From Rhipicephalus microplus (Eukaryota; Arthropoda; Arachnida; Ixodida; Ixodidae), in NCBI RefSeq assembly GCF_043290135.1, contig NC_134710.1:137166155-137230154 (forward strand): DNA of 64,000 nucleotides, given 5' to 3'. Positions 1-12,500 of the stretch are shown here, piece after piece (position 1 is the stretch's first letter; the number at the start of each line of letters is the position of its first letter). A program made the translations under genes and the position numbers. The notes under the pieces were generated by a model. That model was not told the DNA's origin. It did not search any database and was given only the letters and a program-made list of their open reading frames with translations.

Positions 1-500
1 TAATAAAGCATGTAATATTTGTTAACGTTCGTGTAATAGCATTTATGGTTAGCATAAAAAACATCGGTAAGTCCAACATCATGTCAAGGTACAATGGAAA
101 ACATGTAACTAGTCTAATACAGTTCCTTGTAGGGGCATTTGACCATCAAAATGAAAGCATTGTGTTGTTTTACTTGAACTTGTTGGTTCTTCCAAGATGA
201 CGTGCCAACACTATGATGTTGGCTTTTCCCATACACATTTTTAATCAGTGGTTTTAGAAGGTTACCACAACGACTGCCTCTTGGTTGGAATTGTCAAAGT
301 ACAAAAAAGGAACAATGAAGAGGAATATTGCTTGTCAGAGTTTTATTAACTGTTATTGTTGTTTTATAATTTTTATGAGTTGTTGTAAGGGTCGTGATTT
401 GGTATTGATTAAAGAGTAGTTTAGTTGAGATTTTGTAGTTTGCATTTGATATCAAATAGATACCACTTTTTTTGTAGGACTATTAGGGGCTTTATGTATG
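1..500. other. Non-coding, no recognised feature
   Basis: AT-rich sequence with no convincing exon, repeat boundary or domain. It may be 5' intron of the ZCCHC8 gene or upstream intergenic DNA; nothing here decides between them. Confidence 0.4.
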
Positions 501-566
501 AATCCTATGTGTGGCCCTCAGCTTCATTATAATATGGCAGTTGGCTGTGAAATATGACAGGATAAA

Positions 567-660
567 TCAGGGTGTCTACCAACCTGGAAAAGTCAGGGAA
601 TTTGGACCCCTCTGGAAAAGTCAGGGAATTTCTGAAAAATCTGGCCTTGTCATGGAAACT
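567..660. repeat. Dispersed repeat fragment with internal 28-bp direct repeat
   Basis: The 20-mer CTGGAAAAGTCAGGGAATTT occurs twice, at 584-603 and 612-631, after a GGTGTCTACC motif. This block resembles a dispersed repeat I have seen in several animal genomes. The short ORFs across it on both strands are not gene-like. Confidence 0.45.
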
Positions 661-1036
661 TACTGTAGCCTGTGCAGTCATCACAAAAATAAGCATTACC
701 ATTGATGAAAGCTTAGAAAATCCATGCCTTCAGCTGCAACTACACTGACCAGTTAAAAGTTGTGGGAAAAAAGAGCAGTGCCCAACTGTTCCTTCTTAGT
801 GAAGAAGCGAAAGGATACACCTACCAATAGAATACAAAGTTCACTGACATTATGGCACCCGCTACGGGAGCTTTGATCACAAAAACAGCCATAAGAAAGG
901 CACGCCACCCCACTATTTTTTTTTTACTTTGGGACACTTACCTGTAAATTTGTTGATCTTGTAAATCTTTTTTTGAAAACAGTCAACTGAAAACGTAAAA
1001 TGAGATGAAGTACGTCTAAGTACATGATGTGAGCAT

Positions 1037-1323
1037 TGGAAGTACATTGTTGGAAGCGTCCCATCACTCCTGCTCAGCATATGTGCAGTTGTCTGCATGT
1101 GCTGGTATTTCAGGTGCAGGCGTGATGTAAGCTTTTCTTTGACCGGAACACGCACACTTGACCAGTCAGTTTGGTGGCCTGTCGAATCCACATGTTTAGC
1201 GAGGGCATATGAGGTCACGTAGTTTCCTGAAATCATATTCGTGTTGTGTTTCACAGGGAGGAACATAAACTTTTTGTATGGTCGATTCTCGGCTATAATG
1301 AATGAGGGGGGTGAGGGGTTCAC
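1037..1323 (-). pseudogene. Penelope-like element, C-terminal (GIY-YIG side) remnant
   Basis: The - strand translation contains ALAKHVDSTGHQTDW followed about 10 residues later by KEKL..R and then SRSDGTLPTMY. This order matches the C-terminal GIY-YIG endonuclease region of Penelope-like retroelements (ALA.H....GH.IDW....L..E....R...E...I......RNDG..LP..Y). The ORF is about 136 codons, the upstream RT domain is absent, and no terminal repeats were seen. It is a dead fragment. The family call rests on motif recognition only. Confidence 0.6.
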
Positions 1324-1539
1324 TCTTTCCTTGAAAGAGTGAACACAAGTGTAGAGTTAAGACTTTGTATGGTGAATGATTAACATGACATTTATAACAA
1401 CCAGTTTACTGGCCTGAAACCAACCACAAGTTAGTTTCATTTCCTTGTTAGCCATGCTTAAAGCTTCATCTGTGGACTCATGCGCAAATGAGAGCAGTGT
1501 CATCAACTTACACGACGCGAGGAAAGTTGTGTAGGGTTA

Positions 1540-2262
1540 ATGGGATTCATATAAAGAGAAAGTAAAATTGGTCCCAATAGCCATCCGTTTGGTACTGCGG
1601 AAGTAACCGGCGAAAATTCTGAATTTGTTTACGAAAAGGGAACCATTTGTTCATAAGGTAACTATAAAAAATTAGAGATTTACCCCTTGGAAGCCATGAT
1701 GTTCCATTTTCGAAAGTAGTACACCGTGACGAATGGTGTTAAGAGCTTTTCTGGCATTAATGAAGATGCCACTTACTGTCATGTTGTTTGTGTAGGAATT
1801 AACCATACCTGAAAGAAATTACATTGCAGTGGAAGTTGATCTACTGCTCCAAATACCATATTGCACAGAACCTCGAGTAAGAAGACTTAGTAACTGTTTT
1901 GTGATTGAAAAGTTTTCTGAACACTATATATATGGCACTTGATATTGACACGGGATAGTAGTTTTCCAGAACGCTACAGTCACCATTTATGGGAATTGGA
2001 ACTACTCTTGGTATTTTTGTAAATCAGCTTAGGTGGACATGTGAAATTCATGACTAGTGATCGTAGCCAAAGGAACACAAAGGATTTCTTTGAATAAGTT
2101 TTTAAGGGGAAATGGTAATACTGCATCACGCCCTGCACTATGTTCGCATGGTATAGCTTTAACGACAATAACGATTTCTCCAGGAGTTATGTCAATGTAC
2201 GTAAAGGAATCGACAGTTTTGTCTGGAACAGTAGTGACTGGCACATCACAGTAGGATTTCAC
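1540..2262 (-). pseudogene. Decayed LINE reverse transcriptase (CR1/Jockey-like)
   Basis: On the - strand, broken frames read in RT order. First comes DITPGEIVIVVKAIPCEHSAGRD, seen from about 2190 downward, with P-L-K and P-L-A blocks typical of the segment before the fingers. Next, near 1990, is VVPIPINGDC..ENYYPVSI. At about 1770-1690 is GIFINARKALNTIRHGVLL, equivalent to the GIFIDLSKAFDTVNHDILL motif, followed by a degenerate GSxLGPxLF block. Stops and frameshifts are frequent, so it is an old non-LTR retrotransposon fragment. The catalytic YADD box was not found. Confidence 0.65.
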
Positions 2263-2894
2263 AATTTCTCTACCAATGCCAGTAGGTTATGGAAATATCC
2301 ATTTAAAGTTAAAACTGTCATCTCTACTCATGTTCTCATGATTTATGCATCAGCCGTAATGTATTGATTAAGGGTGGCTTTATTATTCCATGTTAATTTG
2401 AATTTTCAGTTTTAAATGTCAAGCATTTTCTTGCATACAACAAACACTTTGATCATATCTATCTGTGTATCTGTCTGTCTGTCGTCAATCAATCAGGCGT
2501 GAGAGAGCTGTGCATATTGCACATTTTTGGTACATTTCCGTTTTCTTGTTCTAAGCTGCTCCAAACCAGCCTCGAAAGCTAGAATTTTAGTGCGAACCTC
2601 AGCTGCAGTGGGAAAAAAGGCCGAGCTCGTTGACTAATAAGACTCGCCCAATCGCGTTTTTTTTTTTTTTTTTTTTTTTTACTTTGCACCTTTCTGGTGA
2701 TGAAGGCTCCCATGGTGCCGCCATAATCTTCTCTAAACTGTTGTAAATCTTTGTGCCTCTTAAAAATGGGCTGCAGTGCATCGAGCGTGCTGCTTCTACT
2801 AGCTAGGCTGTGTGCTCTGGTGTGGCCGTGCCACTGTCGCCTTGCAAGAACCACAGAGTCTAGTATTGAGCGTAGCGGGGTTGACTCTCAAGTT
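2263..2894. other. Non-coding spacer with poly-T tract
   Basis: No exon-like segment was found. A poly-T run of about 23 bases lies near 2660-2682 and may be the poly-A tail of a - strand retroposon, but no body was recognised. Confidence 0.35.
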
Positions 2895-4183
2895 GTTTGC
2901 TGTGCATAAGCCACTTCAGTTATCACCTTCCATTTCACCGGCTAACACAAGGACAACGTGAACGGGAGGGCACACTCATCTGTGAGGCCAGCAAGGTCCC
3001 TTTGGGCATTCCACACTACTACGCAGCGCCTTTTGTCACTAGGAGTGCACAATACCCTCAATGGAGTAATCGAGGCCCAGTGGATTAGTCAGTGCCAGCA
3101 CCCTTTTTTTTTTTCTCACTTCAATGGGTTCACACGTACTCCACCGCCTGGGTCACCCAGTCCCCTCTGAACCTCCAGAAACGCGGGGAACTTTCGTGCC
3201 ACTCGAAATAGCTCGAGTGCTTCACGTACATCCCCTGCCACGCAACATGCACCCTGAGCATGTTGCGTGTTGCGGTGGGCACAGGTGAGATATCTGAATC
3301 GCACTCTCAGTGACGTTGTGGAGAATAGGGCCTACTACACGTTCGTGGCTCACACAACAAACGGACACACAGTGGTGGTGGTTAGCGGCACTCATGGGAT
3401 CGTGAGTGCTGCCTCAATCTCTTCCCCATCTTCAGCCACCGATTTAGGCGAGATTCTGGCGGTTACCTTAACGATCCAATACATTGTGTCTTCCCCACAG
3501 AAACATACTACATACTCACCGATTCGCAAGTGTCATGTCGGGCTTTCCTAACAGGCCATGGCTTTCCTAAAAGCTTCCATTCTATTCTCTTACGCACATC
3601 CAAAGTTGCTTCACACAACAGCCACATCGTGCACCTGCTCTGCACTACCGGTCACGCCTCACTGTCGAGTAATAATGCGCTCATATGGCCGCTCAAAAAC
3701 TCGCCCTCCGAGCAGCCCTGCGCAGTGAGGCGGCCAACACAGAGCCAGGTTACCCACTTCTCACATACCACGAAGTCACACAACATAACGTACACCAACG
3801 ACAGCAGTACAAACTCCCACCAGACTCCTTCACACGCGAGAAGGCTGTCCCACTTCTCCAACTGCTGACCCGACCTTTCTCGAACCTCCACTCCACGTAT
3901 AAAATATACCCGACTCGTTATACTGATGCCTGTTGAGGCTGTGGTGCTATCCCCACAATCTTTCACATTACTGTAGAGTGCACCGCTGTCTACTTCCTAA
4001 TCTATCGTTCCACTCATACCCCAGAGCAGTGGGAAGGCGCCCTTCACGACAGCGCCCCCGAGGTCTGCTGGGCCCTCATTCTCAGGGCCTGGGCTGTTGC
4101 AGAGGTTGTCATAGGTGTCCTGGAATAAGGACCCTTCCCGTTTTCTTTGAATTTGCATCATAAATTTTTTTATCATCATCATC
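2895..4183 (+). pseudogene. I-clade LINE 3' fragment with RNase H domain
   Basis: Broken + strand frames read as the C-terminal part of an I-clade non-LTR retrotransposon. An HPLPRNMHP motif lies near 3220. An RNase H core YILTDSQVSCRAFLTGHG lies at about 3505-3560, with the TDSQ Asp. A segment resembling L-T-Y-H-E-V-T-Q-H and L-P-P-D-S-F-T-R-E-K-A follows near 3765-3850. A C..C.......H....C cluster after 3925 ends the coding part. A (CAT/ATC)n tail at about 4168-4187 marks the 3' end. Frameshifts and stops are frequent. No 5' end, endonuclease or RT core is visible. Confidence 0.7.
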
Positions 4184-4189
4184 ATCCCC

Positions 4190-6461
4190 CAAGACCATGC
4201 ATCGTGTAGAGGGGAGGAGCTGATCCAGCGAATGGGCACATTGAGCAGCCTGACGAGGATCGGTCCAACACGCGACAAGAATTCGCATAGAGAGTTGTTC
4301 TTGTTTTGAAATATCGTTTTCTGCGCTAAATGAAAATGACTTGTATGCAGCTGACGCATGCGTTAGTATACTTTCATTAAAGGGTAAACAACGCACCATG
4401 AAATATTTGTATGGTACGAAACTTCCCGATTGTGCAAGGATTCCATAGGAATAATGATTTGACTTTTCTCTTCTGGCATTGCCACTCTGTCTTAATTTCG
4501 GCTTGGGAGTTATACAGGAAAACTTAAGAGCTCATCACTTAGTAAAGGTTGTGCACTGGAAATATCTACAACATATATCCATTATCTTCCACCAGATTGT
4601 GGATACCCCTTCACATAATAAAGATATTTTAATTGTAAACCATCTGTGATTAGTAGGCATATATAATATGCATAATAGCACTATATCGAAATGATGCCTT
4701 AGAAGCGCCTAAATGTGAGTTGTATGAAACCAAAGTAGATAAATGATTGGTAGCGTACTTACTGTAAGTAAGTACGTGGGAACAGTTTGTGAAAAAGACC
4801 CACCTGTCAACTTCGGTACTGCTCGCATGCAGGCAACCAAAGCGTGCACTGCCGATTTAGTAAACCTGAAGCAGATAGAGGAAGCTATTTTCACAAAGGC
4901 GCTCGCTGATTTTTGAGGGGAAGAGGTCCCCTCTTGGAGTAAGGGCAAACAAAGCTATAGGTTAAGACTAATGGAAGAGACACACACTGTGCTTGGACTG
5001 TGCATCTAAGTGTTGTATGCGTTCCTTCTTTTCGTCTTGACTTTTTGCACAGTTTGGTCTTTTTTCAGTATGATCCAACGAACCAGAGAAATCTTATGCT
5101 GAAATGCTGTCCATGTGTCTTCGTCTCCTGATATAGTTAATTATTACGATGACAATCTCTCCACGTGTTCCACAAGAAAGAAATTGACCAGGTGATATTA
5201 AACACTCCGGAAAGGCTTAGAACGTTCTAAGTGTGGCTCGTGTTCTTTGCAGCTGAATCTAAAAAACGTCAAGTCTTAAGCATGACCAGATGGCAAAGCG
5301 GAAAAGAAAGGGGGAGGGGCAAAGGGCCGCCCCTTATTTTTTTTTTACCGGGCCATCCGTACTGTTAATTCGGCCCTGCTTTGAGGCAATACAAAGTCAC
5401 TCGGCAAGCTTTCTTGCACCTTCATCTGTTATAAGCCTGCACAAATTTATCTTGCCTTTGTCTTTTTCATAAACCTACTATTACAACTCATTTATGTTCT
5501 CTCTTCAACCGCCATCATACATTTCATCTTGCATTAACCATTACCAAAAGGTAAGCATTGAACACTGCAGCACCATAACATTTCATATTAATTTTCCCCC
5601 AAACGAGAAGAGGCTTGGATAGTTTACCCACATTAATTATAAGCATAACCAGTGCTGGTAACTTTAAAACACCACTTCGAAGTTTCATTTAATAATTGTT
5701 GTAGTGTGCGACTGTCCTGTATAGCGATCGTTCCGATGCCATATGTTTTGGTTGTGCTTGCCTTGTTTTGGATTACACTTGTAAAGCAAGTTTGGGCACG
5801 TTCTTTGTGATGTATTGTATACACTACTCATTCAACATCCCAGGAAGAGTTCACTATTTTTCTTTTCAATGCCTATTGTGCTGACGATTTCTCGAAAATT
5901 TATTTAAAATGTTTTGCTCATTGGTATTTTGTATCAATAATCAAGTATGCAGTATATATTGCCTCAGTATCTACGTTCACCCCCTCACCTCGGTAATATA
6001 CAACTGTACCTTATGGGTATAACAAATCAGTAGACAGTTCTGCCTATCCATGTCAACTCCTCTCAGTTAATGGTAGTGAAATTTGGTGTTTTGCTGCTGC
6101 TGTTTTTTTTTTTTTTGTTAGTCAAATTTCAATAGTCTTCCAATTGTGCAGGCTCCAGGTGATACAATTTCTAATCAGCTAAATACCCATTTATGACAGC
6201 AGCTCTCATCTCATCACTCTCATCTGAGATGCTTAGTTTGAATTAGGAGCTAGTACAGATTGAACATGTGATTTTCGCAGAAACAAGATACTGTTCTTAT
6301 ACAGGTGTTCTTCTGCCATTCCTTTCAATATCTTGCTAATAATGCACAGGACCGTAAATTTTACAGGCCTATACAGCCTTCAATGTTGCTGCTTAAAGGT
6401 CTTAATTTTTTAATGTTTTTGATATCTTTGTGACAACTAATTCATTGTTTTGTACCATTAG
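4190..6461. other. Non-coding, probably ZCCHC8 intron or 5' flank
   Basis: No exon or named repeat was recognised. It contains homopolymer tracts (for example T-runs near 5337 and 6104) and scattered poly-A-like signals. Missing 5' exons of ZCCHC8 could be hidden here if short or divergent. Confidence 0.35.
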
Positions 6462-6583
6462 GAAGAAGTCCATGAACTCCCTTCTGGAGTAAAATTTGTT
6501 ATAGACCCCACAGGTGATAAAGATGCTTATGAAAGGTTCTTGGCCATGGACTGCACCAGTGATTCAGATGAGTCTTCACCATG
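6462..6583 (+). CDS. ZCCHC8: ZCCHC8 exon (first recognised)
   Basis: The acceptor is ...CCATTAG and the donor GTATCC. It encodes [16 protein letters not shown] and continues to a Ser/Asp-rich stretch SDSDESSP, 40 codons plus two bases. There is no stop in frame and the phase fits the next exon (TG|T gives Cys). The upstream exon was not found, so the entry phase 0 is assumed. Confidence 0.75.
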
Positions 6584-9500
6584 GTATCCTTTTTTTGTTA
6601 CACATCAATGTTCAAGAGGTTTGTCAAGATGTTCGTCATGAAGAAGACGTATTTCCTTAGTAATATTTTCAGTCACAGTTCCGATTTCATCCATCTTGAT
6701 TCCGAGCCTAAAGAACCAGCCCCTGTTGATTTACAACCCAGGTAAATACAACAGAATATTTCAGTCAGTGTTGCAGCCGGCAAGTGTCTACTAAGCTTTT
6801 GGTTCTATTTTGCCATCATGTTTTTTCAACAACATTGCTTTTGTGAAACAGAATAGTAATGGGGTGTTTGCCCAGTGGAACGTTGTGGAGTTCAGTGCTA
6901 GTTCTACAGTGTACTTTTTGTTAAAGCACAAAAAAAATAAGGATTTTGAAAACTTGGGAGGATAGTTGCTGCATTAAAGTAGAATGAACAGATTGCCAAC
7001 AATGACTTGTTTTACACTGTGAATACTAATCACTGCAGGCTGCTTACCATTTGGAGAAAAAGGCCATTTAAAATGCTACAGTTGTCAGTTCCTACCGAGG
7101 AATCAACATAACTGAAATCTGAATACGCACAGCATATTTAGTAGGTATGTTATAACTGTGTTAGACTGCATTGCAGGTTATGAGGGATGCATAAGTGAGG
7201 GGGCTCTGAATTCATTTTGAACATCTGGTGTATTTTCACGTTCACCTGAGCTACTGCACTAGTGCTTTTTACGTTCCTCCCTAATTGAAATGTGCCAGCA
7301 ATAAGTGAAAATCGTACCGTGATAGAGGTGATGTGGCAGATCTTAAGGCTACAAATATTTAATTGATTGATATGTGGGGTTTAACGTCCCAAAACCACCA
7401 TTTGATTATGAGAGACGCCGTAGTGGAGGGCTCCGGAAATTTCGACCACCTGGGGTTCTTTAACGTGCACCCAAATCTGAGCACACGGGCCTACAACATT
7501 TCCACCTCCATCGGAAATGCAGCCGCCGCAGCCGGGATTCGAACCCGTGACCTGCGGGTCAGCAGCCGAGTACCTTAGACACTAGACCACCGCGGCGGGG
7601 CGCTACAAATATTTAGATGCAGCACAAGGGCCGTCTGTTTTTAGTGAGCAAACTGGCTGGTATACAGGCTACTCATGTCCGCCGCCGTCTTTGTATATCC
7701 ACTCAATAGAATGTGTTTCTTGGCTAGTTGGTTCATACTTCCAGGTTTGACATATGCACTCTTAACACGGAAAAGTGAAGCATTTGTAAGAAGAGGGCCA
7801 TCTCACAACTCATTCCCCTCTGCTGCTTCTATGTATCAGAATAAACACCCAAGCCTAATAAAATATCTACATACCTGTCAAGTTTTCCAGATTGTCTGGG
7901 AGACTCCTGGATTTCGACCGTTTCTTCTGTTTGTATAATTGTCATGAAAATCTCCCAGAAATCAAAATTTCTATGCCTGATCTGACCGCATTGACAAAAA
8001 TGCAGGTCAATCTACTCCTGGCTTTTTGCAAACCCACGGCATTTTATTATACACAAAGTTAGAAGGCGTTCATATAAACACACAGTAGAATCTCGGTGAT
8101 GTGAAACCGCCGGTACGAATTAGCGAGATTCCCCAGCCGAATTGCACTGTATCTATTGAGCCAAAATTCTAATTTTCTGAACACTTTTTTTTAATTGCGG
8201 CTGATGCTGAGACCCCCAAACGAAAGCCAACAGCAGTGCGATCGAATTTTCGCAAATACGCATGTGGCCGGCGCACGCACTGTCTTCTACAGTCGACGAA
8301 ACTGCGGTTGTTGTTGACACGACGATGTATGGCGACGACGTAATTGACAGAACTCCGAAAGGTGTTTGGCGTCCAATGCTCGACCGGTCAAAGCAACGGT
8401 GTTCTCCGCAAACTCTCTGGACAAAACCCTTGCAGATGCAATCATGCATGGCATAAAATGACTTAGTTTTGAAGGCACGTGCGCAGGCACGTGGGTTCAA
8501 AGCAGAACTGCTGTTTGCCGCAACCGTCGCGCACAAAACCGCGGTCTTGGCGACGCGATAGCGATCTACGACCTGCGAAGGGCCTGCGGCTAACGCAACA
8601 GTAGATTGAAGGCAGGAAAGGCATGAAAAAAGGCGCGAAGTGTTTTGGTATTCCTTTCAATTAGAAGAATCTATTAGCGAGCAAAGATTAGACGCACGCT
8701 TTCGTGGCACCGAGCTGTGCCGTCCCATTCGTTCGTGTGTGTCCCAGGAAGACACGTGAGTTGTTTTGACGAAAATAGATTTTGCTAGTTCTTTTGATTA
8801 CGCAAAATTTCGGGAGTATTTGCACTTCCACTTTGAGACTCTCATCTTAGTGGGAAACCCTACCCTTGTTCGGCCACTCCAAGCCATTATGACACCTCAA
8901 CGTCTTTGTTCGCTTGGTATTGGGACTCTCCCCCCACCCCCTATCATCTTGTTTTTAGTGATGTATGTTTTGTTTTCTTCTTTTTTGCAAAAAATGGCAG
9001 AAAATAATTCAGTGCAGCACCCCCCCCCCCCCCCCCTCTTTCACTTGTTGCAGAAATCTCCCAGGATTCAAAATTCTTGAGCTTGGCAGGCATGTACCTA
9101 GCACTTGCAGCCAGCAACCTGCCTACTCCACTCTTTACAACATTCTAGTAACCCACCTCACTGTACACCTAACACTACAAATCTCCATACAGTAGATAGC
9201 TCGTCATTCAGGCTTCAGAGAAAATGCTTCATGGTTATTTTCTGTGTTAACCCTCTGGACGCTTTTCCAAATTGGCTGAATCTTTTTGGTAATCCAGAAC
9301 TCCTTACTTCTTCTAGTTTGATCGCAGAGAATGTAGGGTAAACTTTCTGAAAATCACACACTGTACCCAGCAGCACTCAATGTCCCATTGCCAGGTGGTC
9401 TTCATTGAGAAGGTACATACTCACTCACTGCCCTCCCCCTTCATCCACCACCAACAAGATTGGCACTCTTATTTGCATATACTGTCATGGCTTGCATACA

Positions 9501-12500
9501 CTGTCATACCCACAACTTGTGGCACTGTCCTCGAAATTCCAGAGCACTGAAGGGTGAGGCTTGCTGCTGAAATACCTATAAACTTCTGTCCTGCTACCTT
9601 GGAGAGTGACTGACAGATCCCTCCTTCAGTGCCATTTTATGTGAAATGAATGTCCTCGATATACAAACACTTTTGTAACGCTTGATTCTCTTTAAATAAT
9701 ATACTGTAATATTTATTTGATGTGTATCAGCTTTAATTCACCGAAGGTGTATGTATTGTGACATCACAGCCCAGAAGGTGGTCATATAAACACATATTTT
9801 TCTGTTGTAACAATAAAGCTATCACTTTCTTCAACTTATCTCATCATAATTCTTCCGCAGCAGCATGTTAACAGTCATAACTGCTGTTATGCTTGTTCTA
9901 AACGGCTTGTACTAAAACATTTTCTGCTTTTTTTTTTTTTTCCCGAGCAGCAAAAGACTGCAATGGCTTTTTCAACGATATCGCCACAATCACATTCCCA
10001 TCAAGCTTCGTGCATAGTATTTTAAATGTAACTTCAAATTCATCATTGTGACAACACTATCGATTGTACTTCTATGCACCCCTTATTTAATGCCCTGTCA
10101 GGGGTCTTTAAGGAAATAAAAATGAAATGAAAGGAAATGACTTCTTTTGAAGGAGACTTTCAGCTATGCTATTGGTAAATGTGGCATGTATTTGTTATTC
10201 TGCACTATCGTTCAGATTAAATGGTGTAAATGCATTTTTCAGGGTTGTATGCTTCAACTGCGGTGGCAAACACTTCGTGAATGCTTGTACCGAAAAGATT
10301 GACAAGGCACGTATAGCCCAAAGGCGCAAAGAAATGTCCAAAGAGAGGGAGGTGGCACCGAAAATGTTGTAAGTGGCTCCTGCTGTCTTTTTTTTTTTCC
10401 AGATGGCGTGGTCTAACCGTTTTTTTGTTTTGTAAGTCTTAAAAAAGTTTTGCGTTGTAGCCTAGTACTGAGCAGTATTTTTAACAGTGGCACCATTAAC
10501 AGTATCTTCTCACTTCAAAAGTGGCTGTATCCATATTTCCTAAGTAATGAGTATGCTAGCTTGGTTATTTTATTTGACATGTATTGCATTTCTGTAGTAC
10601 AGGGGAGAAAATTTTGTGAGAAGTTAAAAAGTAATTTTTACCTTTAAAAGCATCCAGCAAATTTGCAAATGAGTGTAAGTGAAATCTACCTCACACACTG
10701 GGGAACATGTCCTGCATCAGCAGCATGTGTGCAGTAGAGATGTGCATAGTCTTCAGCTGGTAGGTTAGGCTTGGGCTGCATTGTTTTATGTTGGGCGGGC
10801 CATGGAGATCAAGCCCAAAATATAGTTGTGCCGGAACTCTTTTTCATCATGTAGTGCTTTCTCCGCATCCGGCCCCACTCCTTCTCAGTCTTCCTTTCCT
10901 TTAGCCGCTTTGAACACATGCGGCGAGGGTGAAGTCACAAAATGAGCTTTATGATTATCTATACCCGGAGTGCCTACCCCCTCCTACATCCGAAGTACTG
11001 AACTTCTGGAAGAACAAACAGGCTAAATATACCAAGCCTGCTATGCTTCCGAAAACTTCTGGAAGAACAAACAGGCTAAATATTGTTATGTCTACGAGGG
11101 GTTTATTCGAAGCAGACGTAACGGTAGACTCTACTGTATACCGCAGAGAACGTGCAGCAGCGAGCTCTTGCCACGAACCGAATGTCCTCTTCTTCTGCTA
11201 CCACCATGTTCCCCGCTACACAGGTGCACATACCTAAATTACACATGTGGTAACATTTCCCTCCGCGCAGACGAAGCCCACTGGGCGAGTCAAATAGTCT
11301 CTCGAGGAATAAAGCACTTCAAACGTGCAACATGGACAAGTTCAGTTTTTGCAGACTTCGGCCGTTTGAATGGAGACGCGCTATGCGGTAAACTAAATCA
11401 CTGATACGGTCTACAACAAGATAAGGTCCCGCATAGTGCGCTAGCAGTTTCTCGCTCAAACCGCGTTTTCTAGTTGGTGTCCACAGCAACACTAGGTCGC
11501 CGCGATTGTACGTCACGTGTCGGTGTCGGCGGTCAAAGTGTGCCTTCGAGCGGTCTTGTTAAGCAAGAGGGCGCAAATAAGCAAGGCGTCTAGCTTCTTC
11601 TGCCCGACAGATGATCTCGGATATGCAGGGATCATGGTGGTCCAAACACAGGAAGATGGTATTCAGGGTATGACGAGGTGGTCGAGCATATAGAAGAAAG
11701 AAAGGACTGTAGCCGGTAGTTTCATGCTGAGCGGTGTTGAATGCATATGTGATAAAGGGTAGAATACTGTCCCAGTCCTTGTGATCGGATGCAACATACA
11801 TAGACAGCATGTTCGAGAGAGTTTTGTTCGTTTGTTCAGTTAGACCGTTCGTTTTGGGTTGGTATGGCGTAGAGTGCCAAAACCTTGAAGCACAGACACG
11901 AAGCATCTCTTCCATCACGTCTGCTGTGAATTGTCGGCCACGGTCGCTGATTACGATTTTGGGAGGTCCATGTCGAAGAATTACAAAACGTAGCATGAAG
12001 GAAGACACATCGGCTGCAGTTGCCGATGGTATGGCAGCTGTCTTGCAGTACCGTGTTAAATGGTCGGTGCAAACGACTATCCAGCGATTTCCATCAGAAG
12101 ACCGGGGAAAGGGTCCAAGGCGGTCAATCCCGACTTGCTCGAATGGAGTTCTAGGGGGCGGCACTGGATGTAATCTCCCTAAAGGAGCACTTGTTGGGCG
12201 CTTATGACGTTGACACTCGTTACAGCTAGACACGTATTGTTCCGTCGTCTGGCGCATTTTGGGCCAGTAGAATCTTTCTTGAAGACGGCAAAGAGTTTTT
12301 GCTGTGCCTAAACGACCGGATGTTGGGTCATCATGCATAGCCTGCAAGACATAAACGCGAAGACTCTTCGGAACCATCAGAAGATATCGTGAGCTGGTGT
12401 TGGTGTAGTTCTTTTTGTAAACTAGCCCGTCTCGGATGCAGAAGCGCGTAGGCGATGATTTTGGTTTGGTAGCAAGAAGCTGTTGTATGGTGCTGTCCCT

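Larger units (their letters stand above)
6742..10242. other. ZCCHC8 intron with SINE and dispersed repeats
   Basis: About 3.5 kb with no coding exon seen. It holds the Ruka-type SINE, one copy of a dispersed repeat (7875-8480), a poly-C run and a probable LINE 3' end, each listed separately. Confidence 0.6.

Noticed and set aside
7535..7600. Functional tRNA gene in the Ruka-type SINE
   Set aside because: The sequence is part of a longer SINE with TSD; the tRNA-like part is a pol III promoter relic.
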